NCBI GenBank assembly: GCA_036346355.1 | Contig: CM070575.1 | Location: forward strand, 59,587,915-59,651,914 | Direction: 5' to 3' | DNA from: Rhipidocladum racemiflorum | Lineage: Eukaryota; Streptophyta; Magnoliopsida; Poales; Poaceae | Length of the DNA: 64,000 bases | Shown: piece after piece, positions 48,470-60,953 of the stretch | How the letters are laid out: each line of letters begins with the position of its first letter | Numbering within the stretch: the first letter of the stretch is position 1 | The notes under the pieces: model-generated | Seen by the model: only the letters and a program-made list of their open reading frames with translations | Told to the model about the DNA's origin: nothing | Databases searched by the model: none | Program-made: the position numbers and the translations under genes

Positions 48470-51400
48470 TAGGGGTGGGCATTCGGTTTTTTCGGTCTAA
48501 TCGGTTCGGTTTTTTCGGTTTTAAAATAATTCGGTTTTTGAAAAGTGGCAACCGAATTTCTCAGACTAGAATGAAAAACCGAACCGAATTAACCGAAATA
48601 TTTCGGGTCGGTTAATTCGGTTTTTTGGTTAACCGAAATATGAATGAACACTAGATAGATTAGATTTTATCCTTCTCACATCGCAACATAGAGTAGACAT
48701 AAACCCACTGTGGGCCCCCGGATCGGCTATCCGGAGTCCTCTGTGTATTTCTGTACTAGTCCCAGATCAGTAGCTAGTACACACAGTCAAAAGTGATGAA
48801 TCAACAACCATATCACGAATACATATAACTAAATAAGAATAATACCAAATAAAAGCAAAGACCTTATGGTCAAGGTTTACCATTACAGCCTGAACAAGCT
48901 GAACAACTTGAACAACTGCAGCGGAAGACGAAAACGCCAATGCGACCCATCCAAATGCCCACAGGCAATCGAGTGGAGAACGCACCCTAGTCGATGGAAA
49001 TCTTGAACATCTTCTTTCACTTCTGAGAGAGGATTAGAATGTAGCACGTGAGTACATAAAGTACTCAGCAAGTCTGGGAAATTATGCACAATGTAGGCTA
49101 TCCAAAGATGGCTTAATATGGTTCTTTTGCATAAAGCCAAGATTCCACAAAACATACTTGTTAATAATTTTCACAAGGCATATTTGAGCAATTCTTTTTA
49201 ATAATTGAATTATGTAATATTGTAGTGAAGGTTCTAACCACCACTCACTAATATACAGGCTCTGTCCGCCACATCTCAATAAGATCAGGGTTCAATCCAA
49301 TCATATGGCTCTTTCCGCCAGGGTTCACAAAATCAGGTTCCTTCCACCTACCTGGCTTTAGCCGCCAGAAGCACACCCGAGAGTTCTAACCGCCCTCGGA
49401 TCCCAAAACAAAACAGTATTTAGTTTGAAACCAAAAACCAAAGTCTACCAGTATGAAAGCATTCTTCGCTTTGCCTTTGACCGTAGGCACGGCTATTCGA
49501 ATAGTTTTAACTCTGCAAAGGTTGTACAGCTTTACCCACAAGACACGATCATCTCTTAATGCCAAGCTATTAGCACACTTCCTTTGGTGTGCCGGCAGAG
49601 AGATCGTGACAAGGCCGTTACAATGTATCTACCTAGCTAGACTCCACCCACGAGGTTTCACCGCTGTTAGGGTTATTTCCACCCAGTACAGAAGCCCCCT
49701 CTTGCGCCGTGTGAGAAAAACAACAACCACAACAACAACAACAATGCCTCCTTCCGGCTCTCACACAACAACCGAGTGGTGAGTCTAAACTAGGCTTCTA
49801 CAAATTAGTGGGCCAGGTCGTACCATTATAGACATGTGGTAGTACGGTTATGCTTAAAATGGCAATCATAAGCGTCGGTCCTTATATGACTTGGGGCGGT
49901 ACTTGCACAAAAGAACCAAGGCTTGGTCCGCTTCCACCCGACATTCCATGCCGCCCAAGTCAAACTCATTTTCCTTTTCTTTTTTTTATTTTAGAAAGAC
50001 AGGACCAAAACCATAATAATAACTTTCAAATCACACTTGAGAACATTCTTTTTGAATAATCCCACCCATGGGTTGTTTTCATCGGAAAAGATCCTAAGCA
50101 ATTCTACCGTACTACATAGCAACGGATACCATATAAGCATAAGCATGGTATAAACAATGTTCTAGGGTTACAATGGATATGATTAACAATGTCAAGGAGG
50201 AATCATCAAATTCGGGTTAACTAGCACTTATATTTGACATATTTCATTAAAAATAGCCATGCAACTTTATAAACAGATTAAAATCATTTCGCAAATGTAG
50301 GAGCAAAATGCGTCAAGGGAACTTGCCTTCTGTCCCGGGTAGGTCTTCGTACGCGGGAAGGTCGGCGGCGGAATCGGCGGTCGCGGCGGGATCGTCGACT
50401 ATACGCAAAACGAGGCAATAAATAAATAACAGAAAATAAATAAAATCCAAAAATTATAAAATTAGTACTGGCAGGAAGATATTGATTTTAGATGAATTTA
50501 GAAATTTGAATGAGGTCAAATGGAGTTCGGATGAGAAAGTTATGAGCTTCCGAAGTTTGAATTTCGAGAAATTGGAAAAACGGGAATATTCCGGGAATAT
50601 TCCTCTCGGGTTTGACTGGGTCAAAGTTTGACCGGCTGACTTTGACTGGACAAAGCTAGGATCTATGGCATGTGGTGTCCCTCTGTCATACTCTAAGGTT
50701 GTCTTCAACCTTTGGCCTCATGGCTACCATGGATGGGAAATGGAGCTTGTGGTGGGGGTGGAGGAGGGGCTCGGCGGGCCGGGGGGGTCGGCGGCGGCGG
50801 CGGCGAAGTCGCCGTGGCGGTGGCAGCGGCTGGCCGGCGAGCCAAGTGGCGGGCGGCGAAGCGGATACAAGGCGCAGGCGACGGCGCGACGGCGACGGAC
50901 GTGGCGGCGCGGCGCCCTGGCCGAGGGCGGGCGGCGCGCGAAAGGCGAGCGGCGAGCGGCGGCGGCGGCCGGCCGGGCATGGCCCGCACGCACACGTGAA
51001 CAGAGAGCAAAAGAAAGACAACAGAGAAGTGAACCTTTTTCCAAAATCCGGATTTTGAACCCATTTTTGCATCAAATTGGACCAAATAAATTCATGGATC
51101 ATCTAGATAACAACCTTAGGGATCTATAGGAGGAAGGAATTGAGTTGATTCTCACCGGAATGGATGAAATTGACGAAGAACGGAGCTTCGGCCGAATTTG
51201 GAAAAACGCGAAATTCGTCGCCACCACTTGATGCAACCTAAAATGGATGATTGGGTTAGCAAGTAGACTCATCCACGGTCACAAGGAACCAAAGAACACG
51301 AAGAATGGCTCACCGGAGAGAGAGAAACACGGATGAACACGTAGAACGCCGAAAAAGTGTGACCCGACTTCGGTTTTCTTGAGTTGGAGGATGAACGAAG

Positions 51401-52560
51401 AGGATATGCCAAAAGAGGATCATCCCACCGGGAAGAGGCCTTTTATACGGAGAGAATGGAGGTGGTGGTGCGCCGGTTGGACGAGAAACGGCCGAGCAAA
51501 TGAGGATTGAATGCATTTGGATGGTTTTCGGTTTTTGCCCGCTCGTGCGCACTCCGGCGAGTTTTCCGGCGAGAGGTGGTGGGGAATGTGAAGAGGACGA
51601 CGTTACGAATCCAACGCAACCGGCCGTTCGTCGTTTGGAGTTGCGTGGAGGGAGTTACAAACATTTAAAGAAGAGCACCTCCATTGTTGCTTGCTTGAGC
51701 TCCACCAACCATGCATGGCTAGAGGTTGAAGATGACACTATTCACTTGCCACGTGTCACCGCCCTATTGACCCTCTTTTACGCAAACGATTCGCCCTATA
51801 GGAAAATTAGGAAAAATGGCCTAAAAATTCCGGAAAAATTCCTAGAGCCATTTTAGAATATTTGGAACTCAAAGGAACTGGTTTGGTTGAATTTGGATGA
51901 AATTTGTGGAATTAAATATTTCGGAGCGAATCGTAGGCATTAAACAAAAGCCGCGCGAGATAAAATAGGAACGGAGGTCCAAAAATCCGGGGAATGATTC
52001 CTAAAATCATTTTGGAATATTTGGAACCTTTTAGAAGTGGTTTGGAGATTTTTGGAGCATTTTTGGACTTGGGTGAATTTTCGGGTACCGGCGGGACTGG
52101 AAAACTGATTTTTCGACCAGAGGGGAATTAAATCCCGATTTTGGATAGGAATGGATGCCAGGTTAATATAAACACCAAATAACTCCAAGTTTTCGAATCT
52201 AATTTATTTAAATTAGGTTTTTCTCCAGAAGGCGAAAACTAGGGTGTTACACCCACACAATATCATAGGTCATTATAGTAGAAGTATAGTAAAACATGTG
52301 AACATACCACACGTATGCATAAAGATGTTAGAACATTATAATTGTTTGGTAGATTTAGGAAGAACATTATAAAAGTGGAATTGTACATAGGCTATTCGGT
52401 TATTTCGGTTTTTGAAAACCAAAAACCGAACCGAACACCGAAAACCGAATTATACCAAAATAAAAACCGAACTGAAAACCGTAAACCAAAAAACCCGAAA
52501 TAATCGGTTAATTCAGTTCGGTTCAGTAATTCGTTTTTGGTCTAAAAATGCCCACCCCTA
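48470..52560. mobile_element. hAT-type MITE with 8-bp TSD, interrupted by solo LTR C
   Basis: TIRs are TAGGGGTGGGCATTCGGTTT on the left and (inward from the right) TAGGGGTGGGCATTTTTAGA. A perfect 8-bp duplication GCTGAAGT lies at 48462-48469 and 52561-52568, as expected for hAT. Net 543 bp. The interior is packed with TTCGGTTTTT and AACCGAA motifs on both arms, so it can fold back on itself. No transposase. Confidence 0.85.
48709..52251 (-). mobile_element. Solo LTR C (3.5 kb)
   Basis: Plus-strand ends are TGTGGGCCCCCGGATCGG and CTAGGGTGTTACA. TSD CCCAC lies at 48704-48708 and 52252-52256. It carries the module CTATTCGAATAG (49493-49504) followed by CTCTGCAAAG, and hairpin TGAGTAC-ATAAA-GTACTCA (49049-49067). 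The GC-rich tract is at 50760-51000. Uninterrupted, no internal domain: the cleanest reference copy of the B/C/J family here. Confidence 0.88.
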
Positions 52561-53048
52561 GCTGAAGTAAATGTGTATAAGACCTGGGTTGTGAAGTTAA
52601 TTGTTGCTTTTTATCTTACTGCTAGCATTAATGTATTTGGGAATGACCAACCTTACTGCTTGTCAATTATTTGTAAGTGAATAAAAGCTTACTGATTGTC
52701 GATGTCTAGATGCTTTTGTAATTATCGTATATGTGTTTGTATAGATGTATGGATGTGGCCTTTGGTTAATATAATGAACAATTGGGTGTACTATTGTAGT
52801 ATGTTTAGTTACTTTGTTAATTAACTAAAGAAGTTGGATGATCTATTTAGCTGATATGAATTAAGGCATGATGTTGTTGTTGTGATTTTCTAAGATATGA
52901 TTGTGCTAGTATTAACTACTACATGCTGATGTTTGAGGGTTATCAAGGGTCAACATTTAGGTGCTAGGCGGTATATTCTTCCTTATTTACATGGTTTAGT
53001 GATTAGCGTGGTATTGTTGGATGTCGTTACTTGATTGGACGCATAATT

Positions 53049-56000
53049 TGTGAGACCCCGGATCAGCTATTCGAAATCTCCTGTGTATTTCCGTACTAGT
53101 CCCAGATCAGTAGCTAGTACACACAATCAACAGTTGTAGGATCGAAAGATACGAATATAGCAATCAGAGGGGGGTGAATGATTGTGCAGAAGCTAAAACC
53201 AAATTCTTGATCTACTAAAAGTTCACCCCAAAACAGAACCAAATAATTGCCTCGTATTCGACAAAAGCAGAATGACAGAGGTTCGGTAAAACGCGAAGTC
53301 CTGAAGATCCAACCGTCGGAATGATCTAAAATTTGGACACAAGAAACTAGATTCCAATAAGAATCGAACCCAAAAAGAATCAACTCAATCGGATCTACGG
53401 ATCAAAAGTTATAAGCTTTGCAAGTTGACTGTTTCAATAAAACCGAAAATAGATTAAACCCTAATTTCGTAATTAAACAAAATTTATAAGGAATTAACCA
53501 ATCAAACTTTTTAGATCACTAACTCGATGCTCTAGGAAGGTTTGGAATAGATCAACTCAAAATTATCATGAAACTTTAATGAATCAATCTAGAATAAAAT
53601 CAAACGTGTAAACGATGAGAGAGAAAACCAGGAACAGCAATACCAGAAATCACTGTAGCAGCGACGGTACTGTAGCAACCGAAAGTACTGTAGCACCGTG
53701 AATTTGCTTCGCTCTGTCCTTGAGAAGCTTCACGTTGGCGCCGTGTCCCTGAGAAGCTTCACGTTGCTTTGCTTCTCTCTGATTGCTTCCAATGCAGGAA
53801 CATACAACTAGATGAGTTGTGGTTCCTTCCTTCCACGTGCGACGAAGACAAGAAGCTGACCGGCCGGTGGACGTCGGACGAGCAAAGAATAGACACAAGC
53901 ACCACCTCACGCGCTTCCAACTCTGCAGCCGCCGTCGCCTGCCTTTTTCCTTGCGGCTCTGTTTATCTCTTTTCTACAGCAGCCGGCAGCACAAACCCTA
54001 GTATTAGTCTTTCGTTTCTACCGTGTGACACGAAGAAACTAATTTTTATTTTTATTTTTTTGTCTAAACTGTTTACAGTACTCCAAACAAAAGATTACAA
54101 ACTCTAATCCACGCACACAATAAACAGGGGACACCTCCCCCTATTTAGAAGAAAACCCTAGAAGAGTTCGCATGCATGTTCACTTGGCCCAACATGGTCC
54201 AATACATGCAAACTACCTCAAAACGAATACAACTGCACGCGTACGGCCCACCTGCCGTACTCACGTGACTCACTAGCAACCACGTGCACCGTTCTCTAGT
54301 CCGAACGCCCCGCATGACATCCTCGACCACCAAGACCTCGATTCCTCCCTGAACCTAGTCCCGAACCTCAGTTCCTCCATGAACCTAGTTCCGGTCCCGT
54401 CACCGACCACGTTCGACCTCAAGCAACACCTGCACATGAACAAACACACAACCGTGTACGAGCACAAGTCCACGACTTGACTCAAGATCAATCCATGCAA
54501 CCACTCACACGAGCGCATTGCATCAAGCAAAACCACTACCATGCTATCACAAGCATATCAAATAATCAACTGAAACAACACATGCACATGCACCACACAT
54601 GTCATAAGCACAACCACTTTGCAATACCAAAATCATCATTTAGCCAATTTTTCAGCACATGATTTCACAACAGTGATACAATCATTGCCGAACATAACGA
54701 AAGTTGTAACATAAATAATAAAGTATGGGCCACATGGCCGCTTATTACAATACTCGGTCAAAAGACCGGAGACACGACAGCGGAAAACGAAAGCAAAAAC
54801 AAGCGAACACCAAAACGCCACAGGCGACGACTAGAAACGCGACTAGTTATCCTGGCAATCCTCCTCGAACTCCTCGGGGTAGAACTCACCATCTTCAGCT
54901 GCGTCTTGATAATTTTCTGATGATGACAAGTTGATGTAGCACGTGAGTACAAAAGTACTCAACAAGTCGGGGAAAGTATGATTATGTGGGGCTTTCCAAA
55001 GGAAGCCTAACAGGGTTATTTGCATAAAGCCAAATTTTATTAAACCATACTTAATTAATAAGTTTCACAAAGCATCTTTTTACAATTCTTTTTAACAATT
55101 GAATTATTTAATATTACAGTGAAGGTTCTATCCACCATCACTAATATAAAGGCTCTAACCGCCAACTTTTCAAAGATCAAGGTTAATCGTATGATTCCAT
55201 CCGTCAAGTATAAAACAGGTTCTTTCCACCTGGTTGGCTCTATCCGCCATTCAACATCCGAGAGTTCTAACCACTCCCGAATCCCAAAATAAAAACACCT
55301 TTTAGTTTTTTAAAACCAAAACCAAAGTCTACCAATATGAAAGCATTCTTCGCTTTGCCTTTGACCGTAGGCACGGCTATTCGAATAGTTTTAACTCTGC
55401 AGAGGTGTACAACTTTACCCACAAGACATGATATTCTCTTAGTGCCATGCAATTAACACACTTCCTTGGGTGTGCCGGCAGGGATATCATGACAAGGCCT
55501 TTACAATGTATACGCCTAACCTGACCCACCCGCTGAGGTTTCACCGCTGTTAGGGTTCCATCCGCCCAGTACAGAAGCCCACTCTTGCGCCGGGTGAGAA
55601 AAACGACATTGCCTCTATCCGGCACTCACATTCCACCGTGTGGTGAGTCTAAATTAGGTTTATACAAATTAGTTGGCCAGGTCGTACCATTATAGACATG
55701 TGGTAGTACGGTTATGCTTAGAATGGACAATCACAAGCGTCGGCCCTTAATTGACTTGGGGCGGTATTTGCACAAGACAACTAGTGCTCCATCCGCACCC
55801 ACCCGACAATCCAATCCTCCCAAGTCCAAACCATTTTTCCTTTTCTTTTTATTTTAGAAAAACAGTACCAAAGTCATAATAATAATTTCCAAATCATACT
55901 TGAAATCATTCTTTTTGAGTAATCCCACCCATGGGTTGTTTTCATCGATAACGGTCCTAAGCAATTCTACCGTACTATTACACAAAGGGTACCATATAAG

Positions 56001-57971
56001 CATTAACATGGCATAGCAATTTTCCTAGGGTTACAATTAACATGGATGACGATAACAAAGGAGGAATTTACAATTCGGATTAACTATACACTTATATTTG
56101 ACATACGATGATAAACAAAGCATTCAAGTTAAAAACGTTTAAAACATGTTTATAACTGTAGGATAAATATGCGTCAAGGAGACTTGCCTTCCGTCGCGGG
56201 AAGGTCGACGAACGAGGAAAATCCGGCGGCGGGATCGGCGGTCACGTCGGGGTCCTCGGCTACGCGCAAAACGAGGCAATAAATAAATACAAGAAAATAA
56301 ATAAAATCTAAAAATTACAAAAGTTGTACTGGCAGATAGATCTTGATTTTAGATGAATTTAGAAATTTGAACGGAGTCAATCGGAGTTCGGACGGAGAAG
56401 ATATGAGCTTCCGAAGTTTGAATTTTGGAAAAATGAAAAACGAGGGAATATTCCCTGGAATATTCCTTTTCTATTTTCTGAATTTTGGAATTGTTTGTGT
56501 CACTTGCAAGGGGGCCCCACATGTCATTCACTTGGGGTCTTCTCCTAGCTTTGGCTTGCCATGGCCATGGGAGAGCTTGGAGGTGGGGGTGGGGCATGGC
56601 GGCGACGGTCGCCACGTGGCCCGGCCGACGGCGGCAATGACAGCGAGCGGCAGCGGCGGCGGCCGGCAGCGGCCCGGCGGCGGCGGTCGAGCGGTGCACC
56701 TGCGGCGGCGCAGGTGGCGGCGGCGGCGGCGACGGCGCCAGCGCGGGCACACGCACGCACGGGCACAAGCCCAAAAGAACAGAGGCTATGCCAAACTCTA
56801 AAAAATCCGATTTTTTCACCATTTTTGCATGAAATTGGACCAAACAAAATCATGGATTCTCTAGATAACATCCTTAGGGACCCATAGGAGGAAGGAATTG
56901 GATCCAAACTCACCGGAGGCGACGAATTTGGCGACGAACGGAGTTCCGGCCGAAATGACAAAAACCCAAAATTCGTCTCCAAATCTTGAGGGATCCTAAA
57001 ATTGATGGAAAGGTTAGATGCTAGACCTCCTCACGGTCACAAGGAACCAATCGGAGTTGAGAAAAACCCACCGGAGAGAGATCTATGGCCAAGAACTTGA
57101 AGAACGCCGAAAATATGACCCGGCGGCGATTTTCTTGTTCTAGCGGATGAATGAGTGGGAAGGGGACTCTTAAACGGAGAGAATGGAAGTGGAATCACGC
57201 GGAACGGAGTTGAAACGGCCAAGTTATGAGCAATCAAAGCCATTTCGGTTTTTTCTTAATGCGACGGTTTCCGGCAAGATTAGCGACTAATGATGGTGGG
57301 GAATGGCAAGAGGACGTCGCTACGGATTCAACGGAACCGGCCGTGATTGATTTGGAGTTGAATTGAGGGAGATGTGGAAGTTTAAAGTGAGCCCTAGCCA
57401 TGGGAGAGCTTGCTTGAGTCTTCTCTGTTCTTCCATGGCAAAGGTTGAAGATGACACTATTCATGCCACGTGGCAGCACGCGATTGGCCGAGAATTACGT
57501 AAATGAACCGCCCTAGAGAAAAATTAGGAAAAAATGGTCTAAAAAATTCCGGAAAACTTCCTAGAACCATTTTAGAATATTTGGGACCCAATAAAATTGG
57601 GTTCGCGGAATTTGGATGAAATTTGTGGAATTAAATATTCAGGCGCGGATTGCGGGCATTAAACAAAAGCAGCGCGAGATAAAATAGGAGCGAAGGTACA
57701 AAAATCCGGGGAATTATTCCAAAAATCATTTTGGAATATTTGGGACATAATTGAAGTGGTTTCGGGATTTTTGGGGCATTTTTCAACTCGGGTGAAATTT
57801 CGGGTACCGACGGGAACCTGAAAATTCGATTTTTCGAACGGAAGGGAATTAAATCCCGATTTTGTATGGGAATGGATGCCAGGTTAATATAAACACCTGG
57901 GAAACTCCAAGTTTTGAATTTAATTAGTTTAAATTAGATTTTCTCCAGAAAGCGAAACTGAGGATGTTACA
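53049..57971 (-). mobile_element. Solo LTR J, interrupted by a Copia solo LTR
   Basis: Plus-strand ends are TGTGAGACCCCGGATCAGC and GAGGATGTTACA. TSD TAATT lies at 53044-53048 and 57972-57976. Net 3,383 bp. It aligns with C along its length, with CTATTCGAATAG (55377-55388), CTCTGCAGAG (55395-55404), hairpin (54944-54961) and a GC-rich tract (56560-56760). Confidence 0.86.
53135..54669 (-). mobile_element. Copia solo LTR M, same family as K
   Basis: Plus-strand ends are TGTAGGATCGAAAGATACG and CATGATTTCACA. TSD ACAGT is perfect (53130-53134 and 54670-54674). 1,535 bp. The half at 53135-54500 aligns inversely with 20160-21209 of K. It lacks K's GCCGGACC hairpin array. Confidence 0.85.
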
Positions 57972-59399
57972 TAATTGTCCATGAGAGGTTTCTCGGATGC
58001 GAAGATGGGGATTTCATTGTGAACTTGAGCTATCCTAAGTTTGTTTTATTTATATTAATTTCTGTATGCATGTAATTTGAGTTTTACTCCTTTATGTTGG
58101 GTCTTATAATAGGACTTATGTTGGTTTGATTATTCCTCTGGATTAGCAATTTCACATATATGTATTAATGAGAGAACGTTTTATGTGCTTGTCATTTGCA
58201 AATGGTGATGTAAGAAATTGTAGTATTACGCACTTTTAATAAAATTTAATGATTTGCAACAATCTAAATGTCCTTGAAATCTATTGTTAAATTCGAGTAC
58301 ATTTGGTCTTAAAATTATGGTTTATCTTGTTTTTATTAAGGGATCGATTCTATTATTTGAATTTTGGTACCCGTGAATTCAAGCATTGTCGATTTTGAGT
58401 AACCCATATTGGTCTTTTATCGAAAGAATCGATAGGCGATACTAACATCCTGATTTATTATAGGTAAAAACCGGTGGGTTGTTACACTAATCCTACGTGA
58501 ATCAATCCAATCCGTTCATCTACGATCGAACGACTGAGATCTAACCTAGCACGATGTAGTGAAAATCTACGTGGCTCAAACTGGTAGGTTGGATCTAAAT
58601 CTAACGGTCTAAACTGGTTCAATCTAAGTCATTAGATTTCCTTCGCGTGGCACAACCTACACCCTAGGATCTAGATCTAACGGTTCAGATCTAACTGAAT
58701 CCTACGGTTGAACGGAAAAGCATCTATGGTACGGGGGTGCTCTACGTGGACTCACCTGAATCGTTGGATGTAGATCGGATGGCTGAGGAAGCTCGCGAGC
58801 TTGACGATGTCCACAGCAACGATGGTTCACCGGACTTGGAGATGACAACGAAGTCCTTGGTGTTTTGCGTGTTCCCAGGCGAAGTGAAACAGCAAATCCG
58901 GTGCGCCTCAACGCGGGGAGTTCGGATCTGGGTCACACGACGACGGAGCGTCCTTGACGGTGACAAAACGAAGCAAAACTATGGGAGGCGCTAACACAAC
59001 TCCGACGACCAATCAACGATGACTGGCGGTGGCTCGCGCGAGGAATCCTAAGGCAAAGCAAAGAGGGTGGCACGACGAATTAGCTCGGGGTATGTATTGC
59101 CCCTTGGCGTGCGTGACCCGGCCGGATAACGCGGGGCGGCCGTTGCGAGGCGGCGGAGTCCGAGCTTGACACGGTGAGGTGACGTGGCTCCATCTTGGCC
59201 GTCCACGCGGACGCGATCAACGGTCCCGATCCATCGGCTCGATCGGATATGATCCAGATTCAGTCAAGGCGACGTGGCGCAATCTCAACCGTCGAATTGA
59301 GATCCGACAGTCACTCGAATTAGGGTTAGGGTTTGCGGGTATCGGTGGGTTAACGGGTTCGGTTGGGCGGCGCGGGTTGAAACTGTTAGGGTTTCTGAA

Positions 59400-59665
59400 T
59401 TCCTTTTTCATTTTTATTATAAAAATTAATTCCAGAAATTCAAATAAATTAGGAAAAATAGCAAAATGATCAGAAATTTCTGAAAAAAAATACTTTGAGT
59501 CATTTTGGACTCAAATAAAATATTTCAACAAATTCCTTTTTCATTTTTATTACATAAATTAATTCCATAAATTCAAATAAATTAGGAAAAATAGCAAAAT
59601 GATCAGAAATTTCTGAAAAAATACTTTGAGTCATTTTGGACTCAAATAAAATATTTCAACAAAAC
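59400..59665. repeat. 133-bp tandem duplication in LTR H
   Basis: Two adjacent, almost identical units open with TTCCTTTTTCATTTTTATTA and end with GGACTCAAATAAAATATTTC. This segment is single-copy in F and G. Confidence 0.85.
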
Positions 59666-59885
59666 TTTATATGAAACTTTTAAATATTTAAATAATTCAA
59701 GAAAGGAATTAATTCAAAATAAATCCAAATAAATTCCAGAAAATTCTAAAAAATTCCAATAACTCAATAAATTCAATAAAAGCAAAATTTTGGGATGTTA
59801 CACTTCCGTACAAAGCTTCATACAGTGATATTTGCAAGCTTGATTGATAACTCTTATTGTATGAAAATTCCGCATAGGGTAAACT

Positions 59886-60191
59886 CTAATCCCAACTTGG
59901 CATATTGGATAACGCACAAGATCTCAACACATCTTTAAGGACTTTATTTACTCGCTCAGTCTGTCCATCAGTCTGAGGGTGACAAGTTGTGCTGAGTACT
60001 CGATTTGAAACAATCTTCTTTGGCACCCCATGCAAATACACAATCACTGACATATACAACTCTGCAAGTTTATCTCTCCTGTAGGATGTTTTCACAGGAA
60101 TAAAATGTGTAACTTTTGTTAACCGATCCACTACAACCCATATAGAGTCATGAACTAATCTGGCTCTCAGAAGTCTTGTAATGAAATCCAT
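59886..60191 (-). pseudogene. Gypsy integrase core, fragment with a catalytic lesion
   Basis: MDFITRLLRARLVHDSIWVV and VDRLTKVTHFIPVKTSY give the first catalytic Asp region. LHGVPKKIVSNR shows the usual second Asp (SDR) changed to Asn. About 25-30 residues normally between SDR and YHPQTDGQTERVN are missing, since CHPQTDGQTERVN follows after only a few residues. DNA integration activity would be lost. The zinc-binding part upstream (60200-60650) is present only as stop-ridden remnants. Confidence 0.85.
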
Positions 60192-60671
60192 TCCAATTTC
60201 TTTCCACTTCCATTCAGGTACCTTTGTCCAGTAGGTCTCTAGTGCTCTGCCTTAACTCACTAGCATATATCACACAAAGCTATGTACTCTGCAATTTCCT
60301 TCCTCATCCTCGGCCACCAATATCTACTACAAAGGTCCTAATACATCTTGGTGCTACCCGAATGAATTGAATATGCTAACTCATGCGCCTCCTTTAATAT
60401 TAATTGCTTGATTTCTTTTTGATTCAACACAAAGATACTTTGTCCAGGCCAAATAGTTATCCTTCCTGAATCATTAGATTATTGCCTTTGCTCTTTCAGC
60501 TTAAAGCATCGACGACTACATTAGTCTTGCTAGGATGGTAATGTATTTATCATAATCCTTGATTAACTTCAACCATCTTCTTTGTCTTAGGATGAGGTCT
60601 GCTTGAGTGAATATATATTTTAAACTCTTATAGTCTATAAAGATCTCGCAACGATTTCTGATGAGATAACG

Positions 60672-60890
60672 TCACCACAACTTTAGTGCAAGCACAACTG
60701 TGGCCATTTCTAAGTCATGGGTTGGATAGTTCTTCTCATGCGACCGCAATTGCCATGAGGCATATGAGACCACCTTGCCTTCCTGCATCAAGACACATCC
60801 AAGTCCCTGTCTTGAAGCATCACAGAAAATATCAATGTTTCTCCGAATATCTGGTAAAATGAGCACTGGGGCTATAATAAGTCTCTTCAT
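60672..60890 (-). pseudogene. Gypsy RNase H, fragment
   Basis: Encodes FCDASRQGLGCVLMQEGKVV and SYASWQLRSHEKNYPTHDLE then MATVVLALKLW. This is the standard Gypsy RNase H start with its catalytic Asp and Glu; the usual SRQL is here SWQL. It continues from the RT in the same direction. Confidence 0.85.
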
Positions 60891-60953
60891 TAGTTCCCGA
60901 AAACTTTGCTCACAAGCTTCGGACTATTCAAACTTCTTTCCTTTCTTTAGCAG

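Larger units (their letters stand above)
42999..58486 (-). mobile_element. Element E, oversize LTR-like unit, interrupted by a MITE and LTR J
   Basis: Plus-strand ends are TGTGACGCCCCCACC and GGGTTGTTACA. The 5-bp TSD CTAAT is perfect (42994-42998 and 58487-58491). Net length is 6,461 bp, against 2.2-4.4 kb for most other LTRs here. The minus orientation is taken from the CTGAGTACT/AGTACTCAG hairpin (43385-43404) and the ACTTGCC block near 44310. CTCTGATCAGAG (43680-43691) stands where others have CTCTGCAGAG. No retroviral domain was seen. It may be a solo LTR with an acquired internal segment. Confidence 0.7.
40473..59802 (-). mobile_element. Solo LTR H, interrupted by E
   Basis: Plus-strand ends are TGTCGGGACCTGAATG and GGGATGTTACA, with TSD CTTCC on both sides (40468-40472, 59803-59807). 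19,330 bp visible; 3,837 bp without E and its TSD copy. Sense order from the right: AT-rich start, GC-rich tract near 58740-59180, CCTTGGAAAAGG-side ACTTGCC block (42000), CTATTCGAATAG (41149-41160), hairpin (40834-40852), end. It splits the integrase of element I. No domain of its own, hence a solo LTR. Same family as N and A. Confidence 0.85.

Noticed and set aside
50665..51129. Overlapping Gly/Arg/Ala-rich open frames in LTR C, and the same at 56343-56887 in J
   Set aside because: Compositional (CGG/GGC repeats) and not conserved in frame between C and J.
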